Assembly (NCBI RefSeq): GCF_022378355.1 | Contig: NZ_JAKMAJ010000002.1 | Coordinates: 124,001-188,000 of the forward strand | Direction of reading: 5' to 3' | DNA: 64,000 bases | Source of the DNA: Brenneria bubanii | GTDB lineage: Bacteria > Pseudomonadota > Gammaproteobacteria > Enterobacterales > Enterobacteriaceae | Shown: positions 45,401 to 54,240 of the stretch, piece by piece | Layout: every line of letters starts with the position of its first letter | Position numbering within the stretch: position 1 is the stretch's first letter | The notes under the pieces: generated by a model | What the model saw: only the letters and a program-made list of their open reading frames with translations | Told to the model about the DNA's origin: nothing | The model's database searches: none | Position numbers and translations under genes: made by a program

Positions 45401-46798
45401 CTATTGGTGTAGCGCTTTGCCGCTGGCGGCCAGCACCGCCTCATGCATCGCTTCGCTCAGCGTTGGATGGGCGAAAATGACCTGGCTGAGCGATTCTTCA
45501 GTCGCTTCAAGCTGATGAGCGATGCCGAATCCCTGAATTTGCTCCGTTACTTCCGGTCCCACCATGTGCGCACCGAGCAGCTCGCCGCTGTCTTTATCAA
45601 AAATGGTTTTCACGAAACCCATTGCTTTCCCCATCGCCAGCGCTTTGCCATTGGCGCGATAGTCGAACCGGCCGATCGAAATCGACCGACCGGCGGCACG
45701 AGCCGCCGCCTCGCTCAGGCCGAAACTGGCCACCTGCGGGCGGGAGTAGGTACAGGCCGGGATGGCGCGCTTATCCAACGGTGCGACAGCGTCGACACCC
45801 GCCAATTTCTCCACGCAGATCACCGCTTCGTGACTAGCTTTGTGCGCCAGACAGGGCGCCCCCGCGACATCGCCGATAGCATAAAGACCGAAGACGTTGG
45901 TTCGACACCAGGGGTCGGTTTTGATGTAGCCGCCCGCGATTTCAACGCCAAGGGCCTCTAGCCCAAGATCTTCATAGTTGGCCTGCACGCCGACGGCCAG
46001 CAGCACCTGACTGACATCAACCGTTTGCTGCTCGCCATCCGCCAGACGAATGCGGCAACTGGCGCGATCGGCATCCGTTTCGACGGCGGTCAGGCTGGCT
46101 TGGGTCAGAATGGCGATGCCGCGTTGGGTAAACTGACTGGCCACCAGCGCGGAGACCTCGGCATCCTCCAGCGGCATAATGCGATCGGCCAGCTCCACCA
46201 GCGTCACCGCACAGCCCAGATCGTTATACAGACTGGCGAACTCGATGCCGATGGCGCCGGTGCCGACAATCAGCAATGAAGACGGCACCGTCTGCGGAAT
46301 CAGCGCGTTCATGTAGTTCCAGATACGCTCGCCGTCCGGCGTAACGCCGGGCAGTCCGCGCGGCCGCGCGCCGGTCGCCAGAATGACATGGGCGGCGCGA
46401 TAAACGCAGGTTTCGTCCTCGGCGCTGACGCGAACTTCCCCCTTACCCACCAGCGTCGCCGTGCCGGCAATGACGCTCACGCCGTTTTTTTTCAACAGCG
46501 AGGCAATGCCGGCGGTCAGCGCGGCAGACACGCTGCGGCTGCGGGCAACCAATTTGCCGATGTCGAAATGAACCGCGTCCGCGCTGAAGCCGAACTCATC
46601 CATATGCGCCAGTTGATGCGCCAGTTCAGCGCCGCGCAGCAGCGCCTTGGTTGGAATGCAGCCCCAGTTGAGGCACACGCCGCCCAAATGCCGCTTCTCC
46701 ACCAGCGCGGTATTCAACCCTAGCTGCGCCGCGCGGATGGCGGCGACATAGCCGCCCGGACCGCCGCCAATAACCAGGACGTCATAGTTATTTTTCAT
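45401..46798 (-). CDS. acoD: Dihydrolipoyl dehydrogenase (E3) of the acetoin dehydrogenase complex
   Basis: The 465-residue flavoprotein has the FAD motif VIGGGPGGYVAAIRAA, redox disulfide GGVCLNWGCIPTKALLRG, NAD-binding GTGAIGIEFASLYNDLG and the C-terminal His-Glu base region FAHPTLSEAMHEAVLAASGK. It reoxidises lipoamide on the E2 subunit. It is the last gene of a four-gene aco operon, eight bases after acoC. It is distinct from the housekeeping lpd, which accompanies aceEF and is not in this window. Confidence 0.9.
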   Translation of the reverse strand: MKNNYDVLVIGGGPGGYVAAIRAAQLGLNTALVEKRHLGGVCLNWGCIPTKALLRGAELAHQLAHMDEFGFSADAVHFDIGKLVARSRSVSAALTAGIASLLKKNGVSVIAGTATLVGKGEVRVSAEDETCVYRAAHVILATGARPRGLPGVTPDGERIWNYMNALIPQTVPSSLLIVGTGAIGIEFASLYNDLGCAVTLVELADRIMPLEDAEVSALVASQFTQRGIAILTQASLTAVETDADRASCRIRLADGEQQTVDVSQVLLAVGVQANYEDLGLEALGVEIAGGYIKTDPWCRTNVFGLYAIGDVAGAPCLAHKASHEAVICVEKLAGVDAVAPLDKRAIPACTYSRPQVASFGLSEAAARAAGRSISIGRFDYRANGKALAMGKAMGFVKTIFDKDSGELLGAHMVGPEVTEQIQGFGIAHQLEATEESLSQVIFAHPTLSEAMHEAVLAASGKALHQ

Positions 46799-46806
46799 TT
46801 CCGCTC

Positions 46807-48336
46807 CTATACCAGCAGCGTGGCGGGGTTTTCCACCAGATGCTTCAGTTGGCCAAGAAACTCTGCGCCGCTGGCGCCGTCAACCACCCGGTGATCGCAG
46901 GACAGAGTGACGCTCATCAATGTGCGCGCCACCATTTGCTCCTGTTCCACGACCACACGACGCTCCCCAGCGCCGATCGCCAGAATCGCCACCTGAGGCG
47001 GATTGACGATGGCGTCAAACTGGCGCACGCCGTGCATGCCCAGATTGGAAATACTGAACGTGCCGCCCTGAAACTCTTCCTGCTTCAGCGTTCCCGCCCG
47101 GGCTTTGGTGACCAGCGTCAACATTTCCCCGGCGATCTCGGCCAGCGTCTTGCGATTCGCCGCCCGCACAATCGGGGTAATAAGACCGGCGGGCAACGCC
47201 ACTGCAATTGAAATATCCGCATCGTGATAATGCTGAATTTCCTGGCGATCCTGATCGAACAGCGCATTGACGCCGGGAACCTTAACCAACGCCAGTCCGC
47301 AGGCTTTGATCAGCATATCGGTGACCGATATCTTGATCGACGGCACCGCCGCATTGATCTCGTTACGCAACGCCAGCAGACGATCCAGCGTCAAATCCAC
47401 CTGCAGACGAAAATGCGGCGCATTGCGTTTCGACGCCTGCAACCGGGAAGCTATCGCCCGCCGCATTCCGCTCATGGCCGTCGTCTGGTAACCCCGCGTC
47501 GCCGCCTCGCCTTCCGCTGCTTTCTCCGCCGTCACCGGGATAGCCAAACGCGCCGCCGCCTGCTCGACATCCGCCTGGCACACCCGCCCCCGGCTGCCAG
47601 TGGTCCGGCAATCGTGCAGGTTAATCCCCAGCCTGGCCGCCAGACGGCGGGCGACCGGCGTCGCCGCCACCAGGCCGTCATCCTGGCGCGACGCCGGTTG
47701 ATACCCCGCTCGCGTCCGACGCGCCGGCGTTTTAACCTGACCACCGAGCTGAACGATGGCGGCATCAATATCGGCGAGCGAAACTCGTCCGTCCCGTCCG
47801 CTGCCGGCAACCTTGCTCAAATCAATGCCAAGCGATGTTGCCAGGCGGCGCGCGTGCGGGGTGGCGAAGCTCTCCGTTCCGCCGTCGCCAAACAGGGCCG
47901 TCGGCACCTGATAAGCGGCCGACGACGCTGTCGGCGTATCGCTCTCTTCAGCGCTGACGGGAGGGGCGACCACACCGGGCGACGTTTGCGGCAAGGCCGT
48001 CGCGGTCTGGGGCTCAAGGAGACTTTCGGCGGACTGACCGCCTTGCAGATCAGCGATAAAACGATCGATCTCGTCATCGCCGACGTCGGCATCGGCCGCC
48101 AGCGCCAAGGGCGCGCTGACCGGCACCGTCTCGCCCGGCTGCACCAGAATGCGCCGCAGCAAGCCGCCGAATGGCGCTTCCAGCACGTTGGTGATTTTGC
48201 TGGATTCAATCTCGCACACTTCCTGTCCGGCGCTAAAAACGTCGCCCTCTTTAATCAGCCAGACATTAAGCGTTCCCTCTTCCATCGACAGTCCCCACTT
48301 CGGTACTTCGATTACCCGGATGGCGCTCATAGTCAC
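46807..48336 (-). CDS. acoC: Dihydrolipoamide acetyltransferase (E2) with tandem E3-binding domains
   Basis: The 509-residue protein has one lipoyl domain (residues about 5-80, lipoyl-lysine Lys47 in EIESSKITNVLEA), a variable linker, two peripheral-subunit-binding domains (about 159-196, ATPHARRLATSLGIDLSKVA; and 225-262, ATPVARRLAARLGINLHDCR), then the catalytic domain with SCDHRVVDGASGAEFLG. It moves the acetyl group from acetoin cleavage to CoA. E2 chains usually carry one binding domain; two are unusual. Its start overlaps the acoB stop by four bases. Confidence 0.9.
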   Translation of the reverse strand: MTMSAIRVIEVPKWGLSMEEGTLNVWLIKEGDVFSAGQEVCEIESSKITNVLEAPFGGLLRRILVQPGETVPVSAPLALAADADVGDDEIDRFIADLQGGQSAESLLEPQTATALPQTSPGVVAPPVSAEESDTPTASSAAYQVPTALFGDGGTESFATPHARRLATSLGIDLSKVAGSGRDGRVSLADIDAAIVQLGGQVKTPARRTRAGYQPASRQDDGLVAATPVARRLAARLGINLHDCRTTGSRGRVCQADVEQAAARLAIPVTAEKAAEGEAATRGYQTTAMSGMRRAIASRLQASKRNAPHFRLQVDLTLDRLLALRNEINAAVPSIKISVTDMLIKACGLALVKVPGVNALFDQDRQEIQHYHDADISIAVALPAGLITPIVRAANRKTLAEIAGEMLTLVTKARAGTLKQEEFQGGTFSISNLGMHGVRQFDAIVNPPQVAILAIGAGERRVVVEQEQMVARTLMSVTLSCDHRVVDGASGAEFLGQLKHLVENPATLLV

Positions 48337-49352
48337 TCCTCCATCACTTTGCGAACCGCGGCCTTGATACGATCGACGCTGGGTATCCAGGCCTGTTCCA
48401 GCACGGTTGAGAAGGGAACCGGCGTATGGGGCGGCGTGACCATCACAATCGGCGCTTTCAGTTGATAGAATACTTCCGAGGCGATCAGCGCGGCGACATC
48501 GTGGGCAAAACCAAACCGGGCCGCCGACTCATCAACAATCACCACCCGACCGGTGGCGGCCGCGGATTCCAGGATCCCCTCTTCATCCAACGGCGAAACG
48601 GTGCGCGGATCGACGACCTCCACCGAGATCCCCTCTTTCGCCAGTTGATCCGCCGCCTGATTGGCCTTATGCACCATCGCGGCCAGCGCGATGATGGTGA
48701 CGTCCGTACCTTCCCGGGTGTAGTTGGCGACGCCGAACGGAATGGCGTAGGCCTGCTCCGGCACGTCGCCTTTGGTGTCGTACAAAATCTTGTGTTCGCA
48801 GAACATCACCGGATCGTCGTCGCGAATGGATTGGATCAGCAGGCCTTTGGCGTCATAGGGCGACGACGGGACAACCACTTTCAGACCGGGCGTGGCGGCA
48901 AAAATATTGTAGGGAGACTGCGAGTGTTGAGCCGCGGCCGAATAGCCCGCGCCAATCATTCCGCGCACCACCAGCGGCGCTTTGGCCTTGCCGCCGAACA
49001 TATAGCGGAATTTCGCCGCCTGGTTGTACACCATGTCATGACTGACGCCGAAAAAATCCATAAACATCAGCTCCGCCACCGGCCTTAAGCCGGTCAGCGC
49101 CGCGCCTGCCGCCATGCCGATGATGGCGGATTCAGTTATCGGCGTGTCGATAACCCGCGCCGAGCCAAACTGCGTCCACAGTCCTTTGGTCACGCCGAAC
49201 ACCCCGCCCATCGCTTCCCCGCGGGAGCCGACCTCCACCGTACCGGCCTGCCCGCCGCATACGTCCTCACCAATCAGCACCACGCGCTCATCCCGTTCCA
49301 TCTCCTGCGCCAGCGCTTCTTTTATCGCTTCACGATACGTTCTGATTGTCAT
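48333..49352 (-). CDS. acoB: Acetoin dehydrogenase E1 beta subunit
   Basis: The 339-residue protein uses the ATG at 49352 (MTIRTYREAIKEALAQEMER), ten bases after acoA. Transketolase-family features are VVLIGEDVCGGQAGTVEVGS, DTPITESAIIGMAAGAALTG, RPVAELMFMDFFGVSHDMVY and PRTVSPLDEEGILESAAATG. With AcoA it forms the thiamine-diphosphate-dependent E1 that cleaves acetoin into acetaldehyde and acetyl-lipoamide. Confidence 0.92.
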   Translation of the reverse strand: MTIRTYREAIKEALAQEMERDERVVLIGEDVCGGQAGTVEVGSRGEAMGGVFGVTKGLWTQFGSARVIDTPITESAIIGMAAGAALTGLRPVAELMFMDFFGVSHDMVYNQAAKFRYMFGGKAKAPLVVRGMIGAGYSAAAQHSQSPYNIFAATPGLKVVVPSSPYDAKGLLIQSIRDDDPVMFCEHKILYDTKGDVPEQAYAIPFGVANYTREGTDVTIIALAAMVHKANQAADQLAKEGISVEVVDPRTVSPLDEEGILESAAATGRVVIVDESAARFGFAHDVAALIASEVFYQLKAPIVMVTPPHTPVPFSTVLEQAWIPSVDRIKAAVRKVMEE

Positions 49353-49362
49353 GGTCCGGTCC

Positions 49363-50325
49363 TCAATAAGAGACATAAACGTCGGTAAGAAGCTGCTCCA
49401 CCGCCGGGAAAGGCGCCGCCCGGGCTTTCAGCACCGCATCGTCCACCAGCGCCTCTACGTCGCTGTCGATGGCGGCGAGTTCGTCGGCGGAAATCTGCCC
49501 GGCGACCCGCTGACTGAAGATAAGTAACGGATCCTTTTCCGCGCGCAGACGTTCCACTTCCCCCTCCTGACGGTAGAGCATCGGGTCGCCCTCGAAATGC
49601 CCGTGCCAGCGGGTCGCCACCGCTTCAATCACGCTTGGTCCACCGCCGCGGCGCGCACGCTGTACCGCTTCGTCGACCGCCGCGTAGACGGCAAAAAAGT
49701 CGCTGCCGTCCACCTTGGCCGCCGGTAATCCGAAGCCGCTGGCGCGGCCGGCGATATCCCGTCCCCCCACCGCGTAGTCATGACCGGTTCCTTCACCGAA
49801 TCCATTATTTTCAAAAATAAAAATGGCGGGAAGCTGTAATACCACCGCCATATTGATCGCTTCGAACACCAGCCCCTGATTGGAGCCGCCATCGCCGGTA
49901 AAAGAGACGGCCACATCCGTGGTGCCCAGCGTTTTCGCCGTCAGCGCCGCCCCGATCACCAGCGGCGGCGCGCCGCCGACAATCGCATTGGCGCCAAGCA
50001 TGCCCTTGCTCAGGTCGGCAATATGCATCGACCCGCCTTTGCCCCGGCACAATCCGGTTTCCCGGCCGAAAATTTCCGCCATCATGCCGTGGATATCACA
50101 GCCTTTGGCAATACAGTGGCCGTGTCCGCGATGGGTGGAACCGATATAGTCCCGATCGCTCAGGTTCTGACAAACGCCGACGGCAATTGCTTCTTCACCG
50201 CTATACAGATGGATAAACCCCGGAATATCTCCGCTGGTGTTCTCCTGATGCAGCCGTTCCTCAAACACGCGGATCTCGCGCATTTTGCAATAGGCCTGCA
50301 ATAACGCCTGTTTGCTTAAAGACAT
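49363..50325 (-). CDS. acoA: Acetoin dehydrogenase E1 alpha subunit
   Basis: The 320-residue protein shows the thiamine-diphosphate motif GDGGSNQGLVFEAINMAVVL ending in FENN, plus HRGHGHCIAKGCDIHGMMAE, CRGKGGSMHIADLSKGMLGA and the phosphorylation-loop-like HDYAVGGRDIAGRASGFGLP. It is the first gene of the leftward operon acoABCD and diverges from acoK over a 215-base spacer. Pairing with acoK is what points to acetoin rather than pyruvate or branched-chain oxoacids. Confidence 0.92.
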   Translation of the reverse strand: MSLSKQALLQAYCKMREIRVFEERLHQENTSGDIPGFIHLYSGEEAIAVGVCQNLSDRDYIGSTHRGHGHCIAKGCDIHGMMAEIFGRETGLCRGKGGSMHIADLSKGMLGANAIVGGAPPLVIGAALTAKTLGTTDVAVSFTGDGGSNQGLVFEAINMAVVLQLPAIFIFENNGFGEGTGHDYAVGGRDIAGRASGFGLPAAKVDGSDFFAVYAAVDEAVQRARRGGGPSVIEAVATRWHGHFEGDPMLYRQEGEVERLRAEKDPLLIFSQRVAGQISADELAAIDSDVEALVDDAVLKARAAPFPAVEQLLTDVYVSY

Positions 50326-50351
50326 GATTTTGCCCTCACTTGCCTGGTTTT

Positions 50352-50431
50352 ACCGTTGTTAACGGTGACCCCTATCACGGGATCCACCCTCGCCAGCGTT
50401 TAAGATAGGAGGAGGTAACGACGGAGGTAAC
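50352..50431. promoter_or_regulatory. Candidate AcoK sites in the acoA/acoK spacer
   Basis: GGAGGTAAC occurs twice as a direct repeat with a 12-base period (50411-50419 and 50423-50431), and a perfect inverted repeat ACCGTT-GTT-AACGGT lies at 50352-50366. MalT-type activators bind short directly repeated sites, so the direct repeats are the better AcoK candidate. This assignment is inference. Confidence 0.5.
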
Positions 50432-50540
50432 TACCCTAACGGGTGGTCAACGCGGCTAAAACGGGGGGGATAAAAAGCGCAGCCATAACGCCGTCCAATC
50501 ACAATCTGACGACAACAGGACCACATGAGGAGCGCACCCC

Positions 50541-53309
50541 ATGAATGAGAATCTTTCGTACCCGACGCTCACCCCGGCCATTGATTATCGCCAGAAGTCA
50601 TTTACGCTCAGCCACGGACTGCCGCTGATAGCGACAAAGCTGTCTCCGCCGCGCGCTTGCGGCGCCGTTTTACGTCGCGATCGCCTGTTATCACATCTGA
50701 ATCGGATTCATCAGCTCAGCCTGGCGCTGGTCTGCGCCGGCGCCGGCTTCGGCAAAACCACGCTGCTCAGCCAATGGCAGCAGGACATGATTTCTCAGGG
50801 CCACTGTGTGGCCTGGCTGAGTCTGGATGAACAAGACAATGCCCTACATGATTTCCGGCGCTATCTGTTAGCCGCCCTGCATCCGTACTGCGGCGAGCTG
50901 TTCAGTCAGCTTGAGCCCATCGCGCCGGGCGCCTCGCTTTGCACCGAGGAGGGTTTTATTCGAAATGTGATCAATAGTCTGAGCCAACGCCAGACGCCGC
51001 TGTATCTGGTGATCGACGATTTTCATCTGATTCGTAATCCATTGATTTTGCAGGATATCAACGAACTGGTGAGCTACGCCCCAGCCTGTCTGCACCTGTT
51101 GTTGGGCAGCCGCAGTCTGCCGACGCTGCCGCTGGCGCGAATGCTGGCGGGCAACCAGATGGTGATGATTGATATCAACGCTCTGCGCTTCAATCCGTCG
51201 GAGATTCTGGCGTATTTTGCCGAGACCACCCATCAGAGTCTCGATCAGGCCGACATTCAGCGACTGCTGGCCATCACCGAAGGCTGGATCATCGGCATCC
51301 AGATAGCCGCGCTCTCCGCCGCCAGCAGCGGCGGCGCCTTGTTTCAGACCTTCGAAGGTCCGGCCGGCGCCAGGCAGATGACCCGCTACTTGCAGGACGT
51401 CGTGCTGAATCCTCTGCCGCCGGAAATACAGCAGTTTTTATTGCAGACCTCCATTCTCAACCGCTTCACGCCGGCGTTATGTAATGCCGTCACCCTGCGT
51501 CGCGACGGACAACAGATGCTGACCTTTATCGAACAACACAACCTGTTTATTTCGCCGCTGAACGAACAGGGTGGCTGGTTTCGCTACCATTCGCTGTTTG
51601 CCGAAGCGCAATATGAGCGTCTGACCAACGGGGCGGTGAAAATAGCCGAACTGCATGAACGCGCCAGCAGTTGGCTGGCGGCCAACGGACATTGGGCTGA
51701 AGCCATCCGCCACGCGCTGGCGGCGGGGAAGCTGGACAGCAGCGCCGCCTACGCCGCGCCAAGCGCGCAATCGCTGGCCGAGGAAGGCGATCTCGATACG
51801 CTGGTGCGTTGGCTGCAACAATTGCCGCTGACCGACGGCGCCGGTGAAGAACGGATTGAACTACAGTTGAACCTGGCCTGGGCGCTGGCTCACTACTTTC
51901 GTTTTGATGAAGCCAAAGCGCTGCTGAACCGACTGGAGTGCGCATTTTCCCTTCGGCCGTTAAGCGAGCGGCTGCGCATAAAATGGCAGGTAATCAGCGC
52001 GATTTCCGCCTCTTTCGCCGAAGATATTATGGCCAGCGAAGCGTTGGCCAAACCGCTGCTCAGCCGAATTCCCTGTGGCGACAGCTGGGTGGATGGTCTG
52101 GTGTGCAATATTCTCAGCTATGACTATCTGGTACAGGACCGCTATCAGGACGTTATCGAAGTACAGCAACATATGCCCCCGCCTTGCGCCCCGCAGGATA
52201 ATTTGTTCGTCGGCGTCTATCGGGCTTTTATTCTGGGACTCAATCATGTGCGTCAGGCAGATTTACGCACCGGTGAGATTTATTACCGACAGGCGTTGAA
52301 GCAGGCCGAACGCCTGACCGGCGCAGGTTCCTGCGGCAGCGCGACGTTGCAAGCCCTGCTGGCGGAAATTCATTACGAACAGGACAACACGCTTCTGCTG
52401 GATTCGCAGGTCGCGCCGCATTTAACAAAAATTGATATTATCGCCCCGCCCGACGCCCTGCTGAGCGCCTATCGGGCGCTGGTCCGGCGCGAGTTGCCGC
52501 GCGACGCGGGACAGGCCAAGGTGCTGCTGGAACACGCGCAACAGGTGGTGAAAAGCCGTGGCTGGCCGCGACTGCAAGGCATACTGCTGGCGGAACAGAT
52601 CCGGGCGGCGGTGCGGCAAAACCAGAGATACCAGGCGCAGGAACTGATGCGTCAATTAAACGAACTCAGCGAAAAATACCGACATGTATTTCCGCTCGCC
52701 AACTACCTGCAAACCAGCCGCATCAGCGCACAGGCCCAGATGTTGATGGATGAAGGGCAGTCAGGCAAGGCGGCGCATCTGCTGTGGCCGCTGGTGCAAC
52801 AATTGGAGGCGCGTCGCTGCATACTCGAAGGGGTGCGTCAGCGCGCACTGTGCGCGTTGGCCTGCTGGCGGGACGGCGACCGACAGCGCGCCGAAGCCGT
52901 TCTATCGCCGGCGATAAACCTGGCGGCAAATCAAAATCTGAAGCGCAGCCTGCTGGATGCCGGCGCCGAAATCTATCCGTTGCTGCAACAGATACAGCGC
53001 CGAGTAGCGGCAGGCGATCGACGCTATATCACCCAGCTGTTACGCGATTCACCCCAGACTGAAACCGCGTCGGTTGCCGACTGGCGTCCTTTGCCGCCGC
53101 TGACTGAACGGGAAAACCAGACGCTGCGGCTGGTGGCGCAGGGACGTTCGAATAAAGAGATAGCGCGAACCATGGCTATTTCTATTGATACGGTCAAATG
53201 GCACCTAAAGAATCTTTACGGCAAACTTGAAGTAACCAGCCGCACCCAGGCGATGGGCCGAATCAAAATGCTGAGCGATATCCCTGAGGAGGAAACCAGG
53301 CTATCGTAG
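50541..53309 (+). CDS. acoK: MalT-like LuxR-family activator AcoK
   Basis: The 922-residue STAND-type regulator has an ATPase domain with Walker A VCAGAGFGKTTLLSQWQQD and Walker B-like LYLVIDDFHLI, a long TPR-like helical middle (about residues 400-830), and a C-terminal LuxR helix-turn-helix (LTERENQTLRLVAQGRSNKE, then IARTMAISIDTVKWHLKNLY). Size and divergent position relative to acoABCD match Klebsiella AcoK (about 921 residues), which activates acetoin catabolism. The inducer is presumably acetoin or a product of it. Confidence 0.88.
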   Translation: MNENLSYPTLTPAIDYRQKSFTLSHGLPLIATKLSPPRACGAVLRRDRLLSHLNRIHQLSLALVCAGAGFGKTTLLSQWQQDMISQGHCVAWLSLDEQDNALHDFRRYLLAALHPYCGELFSQLEPIAPGASLCTEEGFIRNVINSLSQRQTPLYLVIDDFHLIRNPLILQDINELVSYAPACLHLLLGSRSLPTLPLARMLAGNQMVMIDINALRFNPSEILAYFAETTHQSLDQADIQRLLAITEGWIIGIQIAALSAASSGGALFQTFEGPAGARQMTRYLQDVVLNPLPPEIQQFLLQTSILNRFTPALCNAVTLRRDGQQMLTFIEQHNLFISPLNEQGGWFRYHSLFAEAQYERLTNGAVKIAELHERASSWLAANGHWAEAIRHALAAGKLDSSAAYAAPSAQSLAEEGDLDTLVRWLQQLPLTDGAGEERIELQLNLAWALAHYFRFDEAKALLNRLECAFSLRPLSERLRIKWQVISAISASFAEDIMASEALAKPLLSRIPCGDSWVDGLVCNILSYDYLVQDRYQDVIEVQQHMPPPCAPQDNLFVGVYRAFILGLNHVRQADLRTGEIYYRQALKQAERLTGAGSCGSATLQALLAEIHYEQDNTLLLDSQVAPHLTKIDIIAPPDALLSAYRALVRRELPRDAGQAKVLLEHAQQVVKSRGWPRLQGILLAEQIRAAVRQNQRYQAQELMRQLNELSEKYRHVFPLANYLQTSRISAQAQMLMDEGQSGKAAHLLWPLVQQLEARRCILEGVRQRALCALACWRDGDRQRAEAVLSPAINLAANQNLKRSLLDAGAEIYPLLQQIQRRVAAGDRRYITQLLRDSPQTETASVADWRPLPPLTERENQTLRLVAQGRSNKEIARTMAISIDTVKWHLKNLYGKLEVTSRTQAMGRIKMLSDIPEEETRLS

Positions 53310-53485
53310 AAAGCGTTGTGCGCCAGTATTTTCCCGCGTCGCCTCATTAGCCAGAGTTCGACACGCATTTTTTATGAATATGGCTTGATACCTTTCATTC
53401 GATGTTTCCCGCAGACTCAACAACGCGACGATTCGCTCTCCGTGAGTGAGAACAGCGTATAGAGACCTGGCGCCATAATAAGGGG

Positions 53486-53815
53486 TTATCTAACCAGAGG
53501 TGACAATTGCGCCATCTCATCATCGGAAAGTCGGGTAATTTGCTGGATCTGCTCGCGAGCCATACCGCTCAGCAGTAGCTGCCTCGCAATCTGCCGGACG
53601 CTGGCTTTCATTTCTTGCTCTATACCCTGCTCCCTTTTCTGTATTACCCCGGCCTGCACACTCTCTTCAAATCCAATCTGTTTCAGTTGCTGTGCAATCG
53701 CCACTATCTCCTCTCGACCTGTTGACAACGGCTGCGCCACTCTGTCGATAAAGCGGCTGGTCTGGATGTATTACCGGTTTGTGCGATCCAATACAGCAAT
53801 ACCCGTTTTTGCGTC
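53486..53815 (-). pseudogene. Remnant of an Rpn-family recombination-promoting nuclease
   Basis: Only about the last 110 residues of a normally 300-residue PDDEXK protein remain. The 3' part (GREEIVAIAQQLKQIGFEES, then EMKASVRQIARQLLLSGMAR) is open from 53740 to 53486. Upstream, the related segment LTQKRVLLYWIAQTGNTSRP is in another frame, so a one-base deletion near 53753 breaks the gene. The catalytic N-terminal domain is absent and is replaced by a uvrA-like fragment on the opposite strand. It cannot be functional. Confidence 0.75.
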
Positions 53816-53818
53816 AGG

Positions 53819-54070
53819 GGCAGCAGCCTGGCGGATATTGAACGTCTGCTGAGCCTGTTCGATGAACTGACCCGAAAAGGGCATACCGTGATCGCCGTGG
53901 AACACAATCTGGAAGTGATCGCCCATACCGACTGGCTGAACGAAATGGGACCCGGCGCGGGCAAACGGGGAGGGAAAATTATCTTCGCCGGTACGCCTTC
54001 GGCAATGCTGGCCTCACCGACATCCATTACCGCGCCGTTTCTGAACAAATACCTCCACGGACAGGGATGA
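53819..54070 (+). pseudogene. C-terminal remnant of a UvrA-like ABC protein
   Basis: Eighty-odd codons encode SLADIERLLSLFDELTRKGH, TVIAVEHNLEVIAHTDWLNE and MGPGAGKRGGKIIFAGTPSA, the typical end of UvrA paralogues (D-loop, H-loop and GPGAG). About 90 percent of the gene, including both Walker A motifs and the signatures, is missing. The fragment is not derived from the resident uvrA, whose end reads differently ([20 protein letters not shown]). It meets the rpn remnant tail-in at about 53816, which marks a recombination joint. Confidence 0.75.
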
Positions 54071-54240
54071 AGTCAAGGTGAGAACGGCGCCGACGAATAA
54101 AGACGACGCGGCAGGTTATGCAAAAGCGTCATGAATTCATTTTCTTCATGCGTCACCGCGTATTGTATATGAGAAGTATTACCGTTAACCTCCTTACCAC
54201 GTCGGTTGTTCGCGATCCGCAAAGGGGTAATCAAAGCGTT

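Noticed and set aside
47224-48465. 413-codon plus-strand open frame antisense to acoC
   Set aside because: The product is rich in Arg, His and Gln with no domain, and it mirrors the strongly supported E2 gene in another frame; a GC-rich shadow.
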